DNA of 64,000 nt from Methanobrevibacter sp. (lineage in GTDB: Archaea; Methanobacteriota; Methanobacteria; Methanobacteriales; Methanobacteriaceae). The notes under the pieces were generated by a model, which saw only the letters and a program-made list of their open reading frames with translations, searched no databases and had not been told where the DNA came from. The stretch lies in contig JAFRFB010000097.1 in the NCBI GenBank assembly GCA_017434555.1, forward strand, positions 1 through 64,000. The letters are read 5' to 3'. The position numbers and the translations under genes were made by a program. This document shows, one piece after another, positions 14,901-22,145 of this stretch. Position 1 is the stretch's first letter. Every line of letters starts with the position of its first letter.

Positions 14901-15195
14901 CTACTGATAATTCAGCTTTATCATAACGTTCATGCATGAATTTGACTTCTGGTTTCAAGTCTGATTCTGCAATGATTGCACCTGATGCTTTTAAAGCTGC
15001 GATTTCGTCTTTATTTGTATAATCGTATCGTTTTAATGACCTCTTATACATATCTTTATATTCACCCTTATTTTCTGGGTCTGTAATATAACACCATGGT
15101 GAATATTTGAATTTTTGCCAACCCGGAACGCCTTGTTCTTTCAGGTATATATTTTTCTTAAAACTATCGTAATAGCAATTCTTAAATCCTGTCAT
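11968..15195 (-). CDS. 43: Family B DNA polymerase (T4 gp43 type)
   Basis: 1075 aa, against about 900 for T4 gp43. Exonuclease motifs: FFDIEVAG (D109, E111), SGWNSVSYDVPY, and YNRKDVML. Polymerase motifs: A (SFDITSSYPHHI), B (KLIINSVYGVSL) and C (HNDTDSCYM). It replicates the phage genome with 3'-5' proofreading. The extra length appears as insertions in the exonuclease region and around the palm; no intein signature was seen. A TATATTTG box lies 60 bases upstream of the ATG, possibly its middle promoter. It is convergent with the ADP-ribosyltransferase gene and shares its terminator. Confidence 0.97.
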   Translation of the reverse strand: MTGFKNCYYDSFKKNIYLKEQGVPGWQKFKYSPWCYITDPENKGEYKDMYKRSLKRYDYTNKDEIAALKASGAIIAESDLKPEVKFMHERYDKAELSVDINDWNTCFFDIEVAGSSPFYDEHIIEIRSIDRKKFGQCELYVFDTKCKDKSKFEVFDEEQHMWVKYEDSCYVTYEFPAPEKAEWPINLITCYSTKTKQSYTWGLKPYFGDVQELPNYIPCKNEIDLIDKWTKWFQKQDFDIISGWNSVSYDVPYIINRCNKLRLKNKDVKTEWERKLSPFNKMPETKQITDRKLEDVDLGMSYDIPGLYSIDYMELYKVFGNHPPMPSYSLNYVANFELEDSKLEYDGSINETYKYNWDRFAQYNRKDVMLIVRMEEKNKLIPLLIEYAFDCLVTLDKVQNKVPTTTGYILRFLHEHGKVLLDKQKEHEDWWAEEECYKIKQKDGSIYYQNTEWEDDNPEFIKYQIKDKINKGESIEIYRGDIAKFWKPKKVKGVFRSTAQLFAEDMEKFKAWPHPFEKFATKAGYCYDYPGRFDDCMSFDITSSYPHHIMMFNISPETVVRHPTKAQIESGEVILSDVAEVGFLRTDDAILPNIVRKVFAERKIWKDKEEAAKLAGDKDMENLCHNRQMTKKLIINSVYGVSLAGSFHLYNPDCARAICRCARVTLRDWLSKCCNNYYTTPECIRDIEKYFGITLKNKTPLKVTNRESCIIHNDTDSCYMCIHEIKERLIEEGYFSGRQIKELLHPEDGMTDAQLAEMHKKNRAIMDYNKSVADEYREFFKKTEKMFQDFYNGVLAYKAKLKKTEQLIKFNRENIFTNMFCFAKKLYIGNVIDNEGSIFPMGEIDKFAMTEEEWKALPKSMQKHPEGPKHKIMGVPIKKSTMPDFCKVAAEKLAFDICNGMSKDHADRFIKDTYTKYCNSSVNEISAVIGISNYKKYIPEPIDYYVKNGLEFDKGDNASVIFGAKAALTYNYVVAKKRLKLNPINNNTKMKYIYVLPNNEFKYKEVGKSGLNPVNFVAFLDSWPKEFDSLFTIDYETMFRKSFCALFESMYIISKWMRKGDELILEDSALDEFFY

Positions 15196-15255
15196 TTAAT
15201 TTTTACCTTCAACTCGCTGTATTATACGGTAATTTATATTATTTATTTTGTTTTA

Positions 15256-15263
15256 CAAATATA
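15256..15263 (-). promoter_or_regulatory. TATATTTG box before DNA polymerase
   Basis: Minus-strand TATATTTG, also found before the topoisomerase gene (29695), the gene at 40038 and the gene at 62186. No good -35 box, so an activator-dependent middle promoter is possible. Confidence 0.4.
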
Positions 15264-15270
15264 ATAAAAT

Positions 15271-15298
15271 AATCCCAGAGGAACTTCCTCGTGGGATT
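15271..15298 (-). terminator. Terminator after the gene at 15322
   Basis: Two-part stem: AATCCCA / TGGGATT and inner GAGG / CCTC, with T-rich minus-strand sequence after it. Confidence 0.75.
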
Positions 15299-15321
15299 TT
15301 TATTTAATATTTTTAAAAATA

Positions 15322-15528
15322 TTAAATGTTTAATGCCTTAACAAATGCGGCAAGATCACTGAAGGCCTGGACATAGCCAGCCTTGAATTCTTCCTTACCG
15401 GAAGGAACATTAGTCTTCTTAACTTCATCCAAGCGAGCAGGAATAAACTGCTTAATTGCACGAATAGAATTTACGAGGACGTCCTCAGAGTCTACTGCAT
15501 CGTTAAAGTTATTACCATTAGTCATCAT
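15322..15528 (-). CDS. Small unknown helical protein
   Basis: 68 aa, MMTNGNNFNDAVDSEDVLVNS, ending AFVKALNI. Predicted helical, no recognised motif. Last gene of the minus-strand group that includes IF-1, separated from the upstream gene by 23 bases and followed by a terminator. Confidence 0.7.
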   Translation of the reverse strand: MMTNGNNFNDAVDSEDVLVNSIRAIKQFIPARLDEVKKTNVPSGKEEFKAGYVQAFSDLAAFVKALNI

Positions 15529-15551
15529 AGTATTTTACCTCATTAAATAAA

Positions 15552-15782
15552 TTATTGTTTTGTTAACCACATGTTATATATTCGTTCATCTTCTTTTTGA
15601 TTACGAATATTCTCGGGAATCATTCCTTGATACTCAGCTGGAATGTCACTAAAATCCGGTTTTTGTTCAAACTCATCCCAAGTACTTTGTCTTGCGATTA
15701 ATTCGGCCATTTCAGGCATGTTTTCCAAAGCATCCTGAACATTAAAACCGTGTTTTCTATCTCTTTTATACTCTGGTATCAT
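15552..15782 (-). CDS. Small unknown acidic protein
   Basis: 76 aa, [21 protein letters not shown]. Two short repeats of the type M-x-E-L/P-x-x-x-R and a W near each end (STWDEF, NMWLTK). Its ATG overlaps the stop of the IF-1 gene by 4 bases, so the two are translationally coupled. No family recognised. Confidence 0.72.
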   Translation of the reverse strand: MIPEYKRDRKHGFNVQDALENMPEMAELIARQSTWDEFEQKPDFSDIPAEYQGMIPENIRNQKEDERIYNMWLTKQ

Positions 15783-16036
15783 ATTCTGTAGAGAATTCTC
15801 CCTTTTGTCATATCATAAATGGACAATCCTAATTGAACTCGATCACCTGGTAAAATTCGAATTCTGTTCATTCTTATCTTACCACAAATTGTACATAGAA
15901 CTATTTGTTCATTGTCCAGTTTCACATCGAACATAGCATTTGCACGGGCTTCTATAACTGTCCCTTCAACTACTACTTCGGACAAATTCTGTTTTTCACC
16001 TTTCTGAGATTTTTTATTTTCTTTATTCTTCTTCAT
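15779..16036 (-). CDS. infA: Translation initiation factor IF-1 homologue
   Basis: 85 aa. Residues about 19-85 match bacterial IF-1 along the whole S1/OB fold: [34 protein letters not shown] and [13 protein letters not shown]-1 binds the ribosomal A site on the 30S subunit during initiation. This copy has an extra 18-residue Lys/Asn-rich N-terminus and two Cys in the strand where host IF-1 usually has other residues. Starts within the end of the upstream gene (14-base overlap) and is co-transcribed with a late virion-like gene. It may favour phage mRNAs, possibly leaderless ones; that is inference. Confidence 0.92.
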   Translation of the reverse strand: MKKNKENKKSQKGEKQNLSEVVVEGTVIEARANAMFDVKLDNEQIVLCTICGKIRMNRIRILPGDRVQLGLSIYDMTKGRILYRI

Positions 16037-17075
16037 TAGATGGAATATCGTTTAAATCAGTTGTGTTTGCAGTATGTTCATCGAGATTTGTTGGAGTTAC
16101 GTCGTCGTAATTTTTTGCTTCCGCTACTGGATCATCAATTACGTCGTCATCGACAATATCAAATTCTTCTGGTTGAACATAATTTTCATCGACTTCTTCA
16201 GCCGGTTTTTCATTCTTTTTATTCATAGATTTTTCAAGCATCATTGCGTTAGCTTGAACTTTTTTCATAGTTGATTCACCAATGCTTTCAGTCTGGGTGT
16301 TTTCTGTTTTAGATGCAACAGCTGCAACTTGCGCAATATCAAGATTGTTATTAATGTTTTCAAACGCTTGCTGTAGCTTTTCGGGGCTCATTGGTGCTGT
16401 TGTTGTTTTCTTTGTAGTTGTTGTTTCTGTTACTGTAGATGGTTTTCTTACAATCTTTTTCTTAGGCCTTGCAGGAGCTGCAGGCTTTTCTATATATTTA
16501 ATTTCTGGAACTGGTCGTGGATTTACGATGTCTTCAAAAACATCTTCCATGCATTCATTAATCTTTTCGAGACCTGCCATACCATAACGATAGAACATTG
16601 TTTCTATCTTCTTTTGCATTTCTTCCATCATGGAGAATGCTTCTTTCAAAGCTGGATTTGATGATTCTTCAATAGTTTGAATTCTTCTTTTTCTTGGAGC
16701 AGGAATGCTCGGAGCAGCTGGGACATCATCAAATGGATCTCTTACTGGAGCCTTTGGTCTTGGGGCTGGTGCCGGTACATCAAAATCGTCTGGTTCTTCA
16801 GGAAGCGGTCTCGGTGCTGGACGAGGAGCTGGTCTCGGTACAGGTTGCGGAGCAGGTCTTGGAGCCGGCTGTGGCATACGAACAGGTTTCTTATAAATTC
16901 TACGACCTTCATTGATAGAAGTATCGTCATCATCTTTATAAAAATCATCTTCTTCGTCAAGTTTATGTCTTTGTGCAGCAATAAGCTTGTGCTTCTTATG
17001 AAGTGCAAGTTGTTCTTCTTCTGTCATGGCTTTAGCCTGTTCTGTCTTTTTATAATAGTCTAAAAAATCACTCAT
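16023..17075 (-). CDS. Late proline-rich disordered protein
   Basis: 350 aa. Residues 1-50 are a charged helix, then about 70 residues of P-x-P-A/R-P repeats (PQPAPRPAP type), a helical block around 135-175 ([31 protein letters not shown]), Ala/Pro/Lys and Thr-rich linkers, and an acidic end. Low-complexity plan of a virion scaffold or linker protein. Two tandem late promoters lie upstream. Proline-rich stretches also occur in the gp13-like protein at 23642. No enzyme motif. Confidence 0.78.
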   Translation of the reverse strand: MSDFLDYYKKTEQAKAMTEEEQLALHKKHKLIAAQRHKLDEEDDFYKDDDDTSINEGRRIYKKPVRMPQPAPRPAPQPVPRPAPRPAPRPLPEEPDDFDVPAPAPRPKAPVRDPFDDVPAAPSIPAPRKRRIQTIEESSNPALKEAFSMMEEMQKKIETMFYRYGMAGLEKINECMEDVFEDIVNPRPVPEIKYIEKPAAPARPKKKIVRKPSTVTETTTTKKTTTAPMSPEKLQQAFENINNNLDIAQVAAVASKTENTQTESIGESTMKKVQANAMMLEKSMNKKNEKPAEEVDENYVQPEEFDIVDDDVIDDPVAEAKNYDDVTPTNLDEHTANTTDLNDIPSNEEE

Positions 17076-17096
17076 AATTTTAATAACCAGTTGTTT

Positions 17097-17115
17097 TATT
17101 TATACTTTATTTATA
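17097..17115 (-). promoter_or_regulatory. Tandem late promoters
   Basis: Two exact TATAAATA on the minus strand (17097-17104 and 17108-17115), 21 and 32 bases before the ATG at 17075. Confidence 0.75.
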
Positions 17116-17116
17116 A

Positions 17117-17497
17117 TCATTTTTTTAATTTTATTACCAAAAAGTATGATTTCCGCAAATCTTCCGGATCTAATACAATAGTCTGGCTCATTTCTAACAA
17201 AGAACATAACAAATTTAGCATTATATTTGCATAATGAATGACAGTATAATATTTTTCCGGATCTTCTTCTTTTAAATCAATTAAAGCCATAATATTCTCG
17301 GTTGTGTCAAAATAATCGAGAAAATCTGGATATTTACAAGTTATTTTTTCTTTGACTAAATCGATAACATCTGTGATTTTATCTTGATGCAAGAAGTTTA
17401 CGATTGAATCAAACATTTCTGTAGATTTATCTTCTTGGACAGTTCCATAAGATTCTAAGAAACGTAATAAACTTTGTGTAGGGGTAAGTTTTTTCAT
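17117..17497 (-). CDS. Unknown helical protein
   Basis: 126 aa from ATG at 17497 (MKKLTPTQSLLRFLESYG). A TTG start at 17506 would overlap the upstream stop; the ATG one base after that stop is more likely. Helical and acidic, with alternating charged and Leu/Ile residues; no motif recognised. Pairs with the gene just upstream, and both may encode partners of one complex. Confidence 0.72.
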   Translation of the reverse strand: MKKLTPTQSLLRFLESYGTVQEDKSTEMFDSIVNFLHQDKITDVIDLVKEKITCKYPDFLDYFDTTENIMALIDLKEEDPEKYYTVIHYANIMLNLLCSLLEMSQTIVLDPEDLRKSYFLVIKLKK

Positions 17498-17498
17498 A

Positions 17499-17780
17499 TT
17501 AGTCAAGAACAGTATTTAGTTCATTTTCCATATTATCGATAGATTTGCTTATTAAAAATTCATCTATCTTTTCAAGCATTTGGTCTATATTATTAAGAGA
17601 AGTATTCATAATATTTACATATAATGCATTAGCTAATTCTTTATCTATTTTGATAAATTTATAATAAGCCATAGATGAAATGAAAAGGGCGTAATAATCT
17701 TTTATCGCCCCTTCATCTAATCCTGTGAATACTTCAAATAAAAATTCAGTTGAATAAATTTTATTGAATAAATCTTCCAT
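17499..17780 (-). CDS. Unknown helical protein
   Basis: 93 aa, MEDLFNKIYSTEFLFEVFTG. Predicted helical bundle, acidic, with no known domain. One base separates it from the ClpP gene upstream, so it is in the same operon. Confidence 0.74.
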   Translation of the reverse strand: MEDLFNKIYSTEFLFEVFTGLDEGAIKDYYALFISSMAYYKFIKIDKELANALYVNIMNTSLNNIDQMLEKIDEFLISKSIDNMENELNTVLD

Positions 17781-17781
17781 T

Positions 17782-18468
17782 TTAGATTAACTTAGTTTTT
17801 ACCTTGTCAATTAAACCTAATTTCTTAGCTTCAGATGCAGACATATAATTATCGTAAGAAGTTAATGTCTTTAATTCATCGAGATCCTTACCAGTCTGTT
17901 TCTTAAAAATCTTATTCATATTATCAGTCCAAACTTGAAGTTCATGCTGAATAATATTAATATCATTTAATTTACCACCTGTTGCTTCGATACCTGCTTG
18001 GTGAATCATAATTCTCGAAGAAGGGAATGCATATCTGTGACCGATTGTTCCACTTGCGAGAATAACAGAAGCCATAGAAGAGCAAGAACCGATACAAATT
18101 GTATGAACTTCAATTTCTTTACGCTTCAATTCATTAATGCAGTCGATAATTGCAAAACCAGCATCACATTCGCCACCAGGAGAAGAAATATAAATCGTTA
18201 CAGGTTTCTTTGTTCCATCATCGTAAAACGCAAGCTTCTGAATTACTCTAATGCCAATTTCCCATGTAATAGGACCGACAATAAAAAGAACGCGGTTTGC
18301 TTCGAAATAGTTATTTCTAACAATATCAAAGTAATTCCCAAGCTCGCCAAGATTAACTTGTTGACCTTCACCTTCTTCAGGAGGTAAATCCTCTTCTGGA
18401 TTAAGTGGTTCTACATTTGGATTTTCATTTTGCGGAAAGAGCGGAGATTTTGTGTCTTTTGAATACAT
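17782..18468 (-). CDS. clpP: ClpP-like serine protease
   Basis: 228 aa. Catalytic triad can be placed by the ClpP pattern: Ser131 in GSCSSMAS, His156 in SRIMIHQAG, and Asp206 in SYDNYMSASEA. Also present are YISSPGG (oxyanion strand) and GLIDKVKT at the end. An unusual Pro/Glu-rich N-terminal extension of about 40 residues precedes the fold. ClpP forms tetradecameric barrels working with AAA+ unfoldases; no phage ClpX/ClpA is visible here. The position in an operon with chaperonin-like and head-type genes would fit a role in prohead maturation or in host protein turnover. Which one is not shown. Confidence 0.93.
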   Translation of the reverse strand: MYSKDTKSPLFPQNENPNVEPLNPEEDLPPEEGEGQQVNLGELGNYFDIVRNNYFEANRVLFIVGPITWEIGIRVIQKLAFYDDGTKKPVTIYISSPGGECDAGFAIIDCINELKRKEIEVHTICIGSCSSMASVILASGTIGHRYAFPSSRIMIHQAGIEATGGKLNDINIIQHELQVWTDNMNKIFKKQTGKDLDELKTLTSYDNYMSASEAKKLGLIDKVKTKLI

Positions 18469-18733
18469 CTATATACCTTTGATTATTATTATTTATTTTA
18501 ACAACTTTAGCAACTTTAGGTGCATCAAATTCTTCATCATATGGTAACTTCTTTTCTGTTTGGAATAAGATTTCACCATATTGAACAACCGCCTCTGCAC
18601 CACAATATTGTATGATTTTAAATTTTCTTGGAACTGCATTAAACTTAAAGATTCCAAATTCCTTATCACGAGATAACAAAGTATAAGTATTGCCTCGTTT
18701 ATCCTTAAAGACTTGTCCAATTTCGAAATTCAT
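18425..18733 (-). CDS. Unknown small beta-rich protein
   Basis: 102 aa, MNFEIGQVFKDKRGNTYTLLSRD. The first 40 residues form a compact strand-turn pattern (GQVFKDKRGNTYTLLSRDKEFGIFKF) reminiscent of small SH3-like or YopX-like folds; this is only a resemblance. Overlaps the start of clpP by 44 bases. Confidence 0.7.
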   Translation of the reverse strand: MNFEIGQVFKDKRGNTYTLLSRDKEFGIFKFNAVPRKFKIIQYCGAEAVVQYGEILFQTEKKLPYDEEFDAPKVAKVVKINNNNQRYIDVFKRHKISALSAK

Positions 18734-18735
18734 AA

Positions 18736-18960
18736 TTATACCAATTTATTCTTGCCTAAAAATGCATTGATTTTCTTATTAAGATCTTCATTCTTGGACG
18801 TGATAACTTTCATTTCTTCTTCGTTATAGTCATTATAATCAGTTACATATACCTTTGCATAATCTTCAAAATGTTCGTAAACATCTTCAAGAACAGATGC
18901 GTAAACAGTTTTAACCAATGTCAGTGGGGAGACTTCCTTCTTGTTCATCATTATATTCAT
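18736..18960 (-). CDS. Unknown small acidic protein
   Basis: 74 aa, MNIMMNKKEVSPLTLVKTVY, with an acidic Tyr-rich middle. Start overlaps the upstream gene by 50 bases; ATGs at 18951 and 18948 are alternatives. GAGG lies 9 bases before the chosen start. Confidence 0.65.
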   Translation of the reverse strand: MNIMMNKKEVSPLTLVKTVYASVLEDVYEHFEDYAKVYVTDYNDYNEEEMKVITSKNEDLNKKINAFLGKNKLV

Positions 18961-19204
18961 ATACTAATGCCTCTAATTTTTCAGTGAATTCGTTTTTCTT
19001 TTCAAAGTTTGGGATTATAGTTGTGACGTAAGCTAACCATTCGTGAAGAGTCTTTGGATTCTTCAAGTTGTTATTAACTTTTGCAGCTTGGTCAACTACG
19101 TCTTTTAATGCTTTAAGTTTTTTTGGATCATTTACAATTCCGTAAAAATCCTTTTCTTTTTTAAATAATGGCGGCATTTTAAAATTACTTTTGCCATGTG
19201 CCAT
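18911..19204 (-). CDS. Unknown small helical protein
   Basis: 97 aa, MAHGKSNFKMPPLFKKEKDFYG. A helical middle (KLKALKDVVDQAAKVNNNLK) and a W-L-A-Y-V segment. Two bases separate it from the SpoVG-like gene. No family recognised. Confidence 0.7.
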   Translation of the reverse strand: MAHGKSNFKMPPLFKKEKDFYGIVNDPKKLKALKDVVDQAAKVNNNLKNPKTLHEWLAYVTTIIPNFEKKNEFTEKLEALVYEYNDEQEGSLPTDIG

Positions 19205-19206
19205 TA

Positions 19207-19743
19207 TTAAGCTTCCTTATATACGCTGTTAACTTCTGCTAATCTATCTTTTTTCATTTGTTCAGCATAGAATTTTTTGCTAAGTTCTGGATTAAAATCT
19301 TGAGAAGTAACTTTATCAGAAACTTCTGTGCTTTCGCCAACAGCTTGTGCACAAATATCCATATTATTAGCTGCCATTCTTAATGCATGATTTTGGAAAT
19401 CATGATACATTTCAGCAACAGATTCTTTAAGATAAGTATCAAAATTGTTTAATGGATCATTTGGATCTGTTGATTGAGTTGTCTTTGCAACTTCATCGTA
19501 TGCTTTAAACAATGCATTAGTAATTAAACTATTGAACGCTTGAGAAGTAGGTTGACAATAACACAAGTCATGCTTATTAAATTCATTCTTAGGGAACTTA
19601 ACAAAACGCTTTTCATTACGTTCATATAATTCGAGACCAGACAAGAGTAATTGATGTTCAAGAACTATAAGTCCAACACCGACTGCTCCTGTTCTACTTT
19701 TGTTTTTGTAAGGATAAACCTTAACTTTAGTTATCTTCATCAT
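19207..19743 (-). CDS. SpoVG-like protein with C-terminal extension
   Basis: 178 aa. The first 55 residues match the SpoVG fold: MKITKVKVYPYKNKSRTGAVG-(V)-(G)-LIVLEHQLLLSGLELYERNEKRFVKFPKNEF, with the conserved late F-V-x-x-P element. SpoVG proteins bind nucleic acid and act as regulators in bacteria. The remaining 120 residues are helical and unassigned. In phages SpoVG-like proteins are found among DNA-metabolism genes, which fits this operon. Regulatory use in the phage is inferred. Confidence 0.72.
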   Translation of the reverse strand: MMKITKVKVYPYKNKSRTGAVGVGLIVLEHQLLLSGLELYERNEKRFVKFPKNEFNKHDLCYCQPTSQAFNSLITNALFKAYDEVAKTTQSTDPNDPLNNFDTYLKESVAEMYHDFQNHALRMAANNMDICAQAVGESTEVSDKVTSQDFNPELSKKFYAEQMKKDRLAEVNSVYKEA

Positions 19744-19754
19744 AATTGTATTCC

Positions 19755-20183
19755 TTAACCTTCAAGTGTTTCTGCAAACTGTTCTAATTCATGAACAGCA
19801 AATTCATAATCAGTTGGCTTCAGAATACCATTCTGTGTGACAATCTGCAAAACCATGTCGAGCATTTGCTTAATAACCTTATTAGGTTCTGCTTCAATAA
19901 TTTTGCACATCTTTTCAATAACATCTTCAGGGACTTTATGAATAAAAGTTGAGTCGTTATTATAATCAATGAAATACTTATGGAAATCGTTAATATACCA
20001 GAGAGCTTTCTTAAGATCCTTCTTAGGAGTTCCCTTATCACGATAACGCATGCAATATTTCCAACAGTTTCCGAGGTCAAATTGCAACCAACGAGTTACT
20101 TCGATTGCTTCAATACCTGATTCATGAGATCTGTAATGCTTAGGTTCGTTTACTTCTTGTTCAAGAGTTTGTCCATTAATCAT
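19755..20183 (-). CDS. DUF3310-type phage protein
   Basis: 142 aa. The N-terminal 70 residues carry the DUF3310 (SaV-like) signature: N-x-P-K-H-Y, G-I-E-A-I-E-V, L-G-N-x-x-K-Y-x-x-R-Y-R-x-K-G-x-x-x-x-D-L-K-K-A-x-W-Y-I. The family is widespread in phages, often called a nucleotide kinase-like protein, but its biochemical role is not settled. C-terminal 70 residues are acidic helices. Overlaps the preceding membrane-protein gene by 8 bases. Confidence 0.82.
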   Translation of the reverse strand: MINGQTLEQEVNEPKHYRSHESGIEAIEVTRWLQFDLGNCWKYCMRYRDKGTPKKDLKKALWYINDFHKYFIDYNNDSTFIHKVPEDVIEKMCKIIEAEPNKVIKQMLDMVLQIVTQNGILKPTDYEFAVHELEQFAETLEG

Positions 20184-20505
20184 ATAGTGTGTCCTCTTTA
20201 TTTAATACGTTTAAGATGTTATTTTCTAGTTCTTTGCTTTTTAATGCATGGTCTTGTAATTTCTTATCATTTTCAATATCTGCTTTAATCTGCTTATTTC
20301 TTTCCATTGCTTGGAAAACACGGATTGGAACAAATATTGTTAAACCATAACCAACTACAATTCCAATTATAGGTAAAATATTTTTGAAAAAATAAAACAA
20401 CCCGTTTTGGACTGTCTGGCCAAAAACACCAACTGTAGCGAGAATGACGCTATAGACCAAAACGCTGATTGCAATAATAATGATATTAGAACGATTCATT
20501 TTCAT
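20176..20505 (-). CDS. Two-span membrane protein
   Basis: 109 aa. Hydrophobic segments at about residues 8-30 (IIIIAISVLVYSVILATVGVFG) and 40-62 (NILPIIGIVVGYGLTIFVPI) separated by a short loop, then a 45-residue charged helix that should lie in the cytoplasm. Could be a holin-like or membrane-docking protein; no lysis genes are next to it, so no call is made. Overlaps the GroES-type gene by 20 bases. Confidence 0.75.
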   Translation of the reverse strand: MKMNRSNIIIIAISVLVYSVILATVGVFGQTVQNGLFYFFKNILPIIGIVVGYGLTIFVPIRVFQAMERNKQIKADIENDKKLQDHALKSKELENNILNVLNKEDTLYD

Positions 20506-21475
20506 CTAAAATTACCTCGATTTCAGATTCTGGAAGAATGAAACATTCTTCATTTGTAATCTTTCCATCTGCACCTGCAATAGGCAATTTAAGCTTCTTG
20601 TTATTGTCCTTTGCGTCGATATAGATGATTCTATCACCAACCTTAACACCAGAGGCCAAGTTATCACCGAGATAAATAACCTTTGCTTCGACCAAATGAC
20701 CTTCCTTATCTTCATCTGGAAGATAAATACCAGTTGCGGTCTGCTTAATTCCAGTATCACGTTGGACTAAGATATGCTTTTCCTTAATTTTCTTTAATGC
20801 AGTCATATTTCCTTCTTTATCAGTGCTAATTAAAACGTCGAGTGCAGAATCGGGAACATCATAGAATGTTTCCTTAACAATATCACCCTTTTCATTTGTC
20901 ATTGGAATTGTAAGCTTAATGGCTTGCATTTCAATAAATGCAACCTTATCACCTGGTTGGGCAAAACAACCCTGACGCTGATCCTTCTGGGAATCATATT
21001 TTCCCGGACCAGTCATAACAACAGTACCAGTAATATTATTGATTGTTCTATTTAATTCAACAATGTGAATTCCGCCGAGAGTAACTTTATCTGTCTTATC
21101 ACGCTTAATTAAGACGTAGTTTTCCTTGACAGACTTAATACCACAAATCTTACCATCGACTTCGTTAAGTACTAATATACATTCTTTTGCTTCAACTTTA
21201 AATACTGTTCGCTTAGAAATTTTACCATCTGCACCCTTAACATTGAGTTGGATAGTCTTTGCGATACCAGGATTGTAAACAACTAAGTCGCCAACTGCGA
21301 TCTCTGGGGGTATCTGCTTGGAATGAAATTTATTAAAACGACCTGGGCCAACCTGAACTACACGTCCATAAGCCATAGGAATTGTGAAATTTTTTGCAAG
21401 AGTAAGTCCACCAATAGCAAGTTTATCGATAGATTCTTCATTTTCAATAAGAATATTGAAGTCTGTAACCTTCAT
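20486..21475 (-). CDS. Triple GroES-domain co-chaperonin-like protein
   Basis: 329 aa made of three consecutive GroES/Cpn10-like repeats of about 105-115 residues. Each has a glycine-containing mobile-loop element (AIGGLTL, TLGGIHI, TATGIYL), a G-x-V-x-x-x-G strand (GRVVQVGPG, GTVVMTGPG, AKVIYLGDN) and a V/P-G-D-x-V/I strand (AVGDLVVY, QPGDKVAF, KVGDRIIY), ending in an acidic strand as in GroES. T4 gp31 has a single such domain and makes a heptamer that lets GroEL fold the capsid protein. A covalent trimer cannot fill a seven-fold ring evenly, so its assembly must differ. Homology is strong by pattern; function is inferred. Confidence 0.87.
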   Translation of the reverse strand: MKVTDFNILIENEESIDKLAIGGLTLAKNFTIPMAYGRVVQVGPGRFNKFHSKQIPPEIAVGDLVVYNPGIAKTIQLNVKGADGKISKRTVFKVEAKECILVLNEVDGKICGIKSVKENYVLIKRDKTDKVTLGGIHIVELNRTINNITGTVVMTGPGKYDSQKDQRQGCFAQPGDKVAFIEMQAIKLTIPMTNEKGDIVKETFYDVPDSALDVLISTDKEGNMTALKKIKEKHILVQRDTGIKQTATGIYLPDEDKEGHLVEAKVIYLGDNLASGVKVGDRIIYIDAKDNNKKLKLPIAGADGKITNEECFILPESEIEVILDENESF

Positions 21476-21487
21476 TATTACCTCTAA

Positions 21488-22144
21488 TTATAGTTTAAAC
21501 AAAAAGTCGTGTTTTGAATATTTTGAATTTTTAACATGACAGCTATTCGTAATCAATAGCCTACCGTCGGATTCTTGAATTTCTTGAGTATTACCGCAAC
21601 CATAGTGCCATATTTTTGAATTATTTATAATATCCATACTGGTTGGGTTGTAATAAGAAATCATAACATCGACAACTGGTGATTTATTTATAATCTTTTC
21701 ATAACGCTCTTTTTCAAAAGACATATATTCGTCTTTAGAGTCTGTCCACCAGTTCCATTGGGAAATATCTTCCCGCATGTCAAAACCCATAAATCCTGCA
21801 AGAGTAATATCTTCTACATTAAAGACGTGACCATCTAATCTCTTGGGGATGCATTTATTTTTTTGTAAAGCACCAAAACCTTTGGAAATTCTTTCGAATT
21901 TAAAATCTAGCGGTATATCGGATTTTAAATCACTACCACCATATACATAATAAACATTTGGATATCGTTGAGCTAATCTAATTAAAAATGTAATTTCAAT
22001 ATCCAAAAATTCCGATATACCGCCAGCAATACATACCATATCAGCTGGTAAGAAATATTCATCAATAAATCTGTCGTATAACTCAGCTTTACGTTTTCTA
22101 TCGTTATACGGAACATCGATATTATTAATGAAAAAACACTCCAT
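21488..22144 (-). CDS. Degenerate calcineurin-like phosphoesterase
   Basis: 218 aa. Overall pattern is that of phage metallophosphoesterases (D-R-F-I-D-E-Y-F-L-P-A-D-M-V-C-I-A-G, YPNVYYVYG, VMISYYNPT, WHYGCGNTQ). The metal-binding motifs are altered: G-D-x-x-D becomes GGISE, G-N-H-D becomes GGSD, and the final G-H-T-H becomes GCGNT. Loss of these Asp, Asn and His ligands should abolish two-metal catalysis, so this is probably a pseudo-enzyme or has a different function. 12 bases precede the next gene. Confidence 0.75.
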   Translation of the reverse strand: MECFFINNIDVPYNDRKRKAELYDRFIDEYFLPADMVCIAGGISEFLDIEITFLIRLAQRYPNVYYVYGGSDLKSDIPLDFKFERISKGFGALQKNKCIPKRLDGHVFNVEDITLAGFMGFDMREDISQWNWWTDSKDEYMSFEKERYEKIINKSPVVDVMISYYNPTSMDIINNSKIWHYGCGNTQEIQESDGRLLITNSCHVKNSKYSKHDFLFKL

Positions 22145-22145
22145 A

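Noticed and set aside
11968-15195. Intein or homing insert in the long DNA polymerase
   Set aside because: No block A/B/F/G motifs; the polymerase motifs are uninterrupted.
16677-17063. Frames antisense to the proline-rich gene
   Set aside because: Trp/Ser/Arg-rich shadow of Pro codon repeats.
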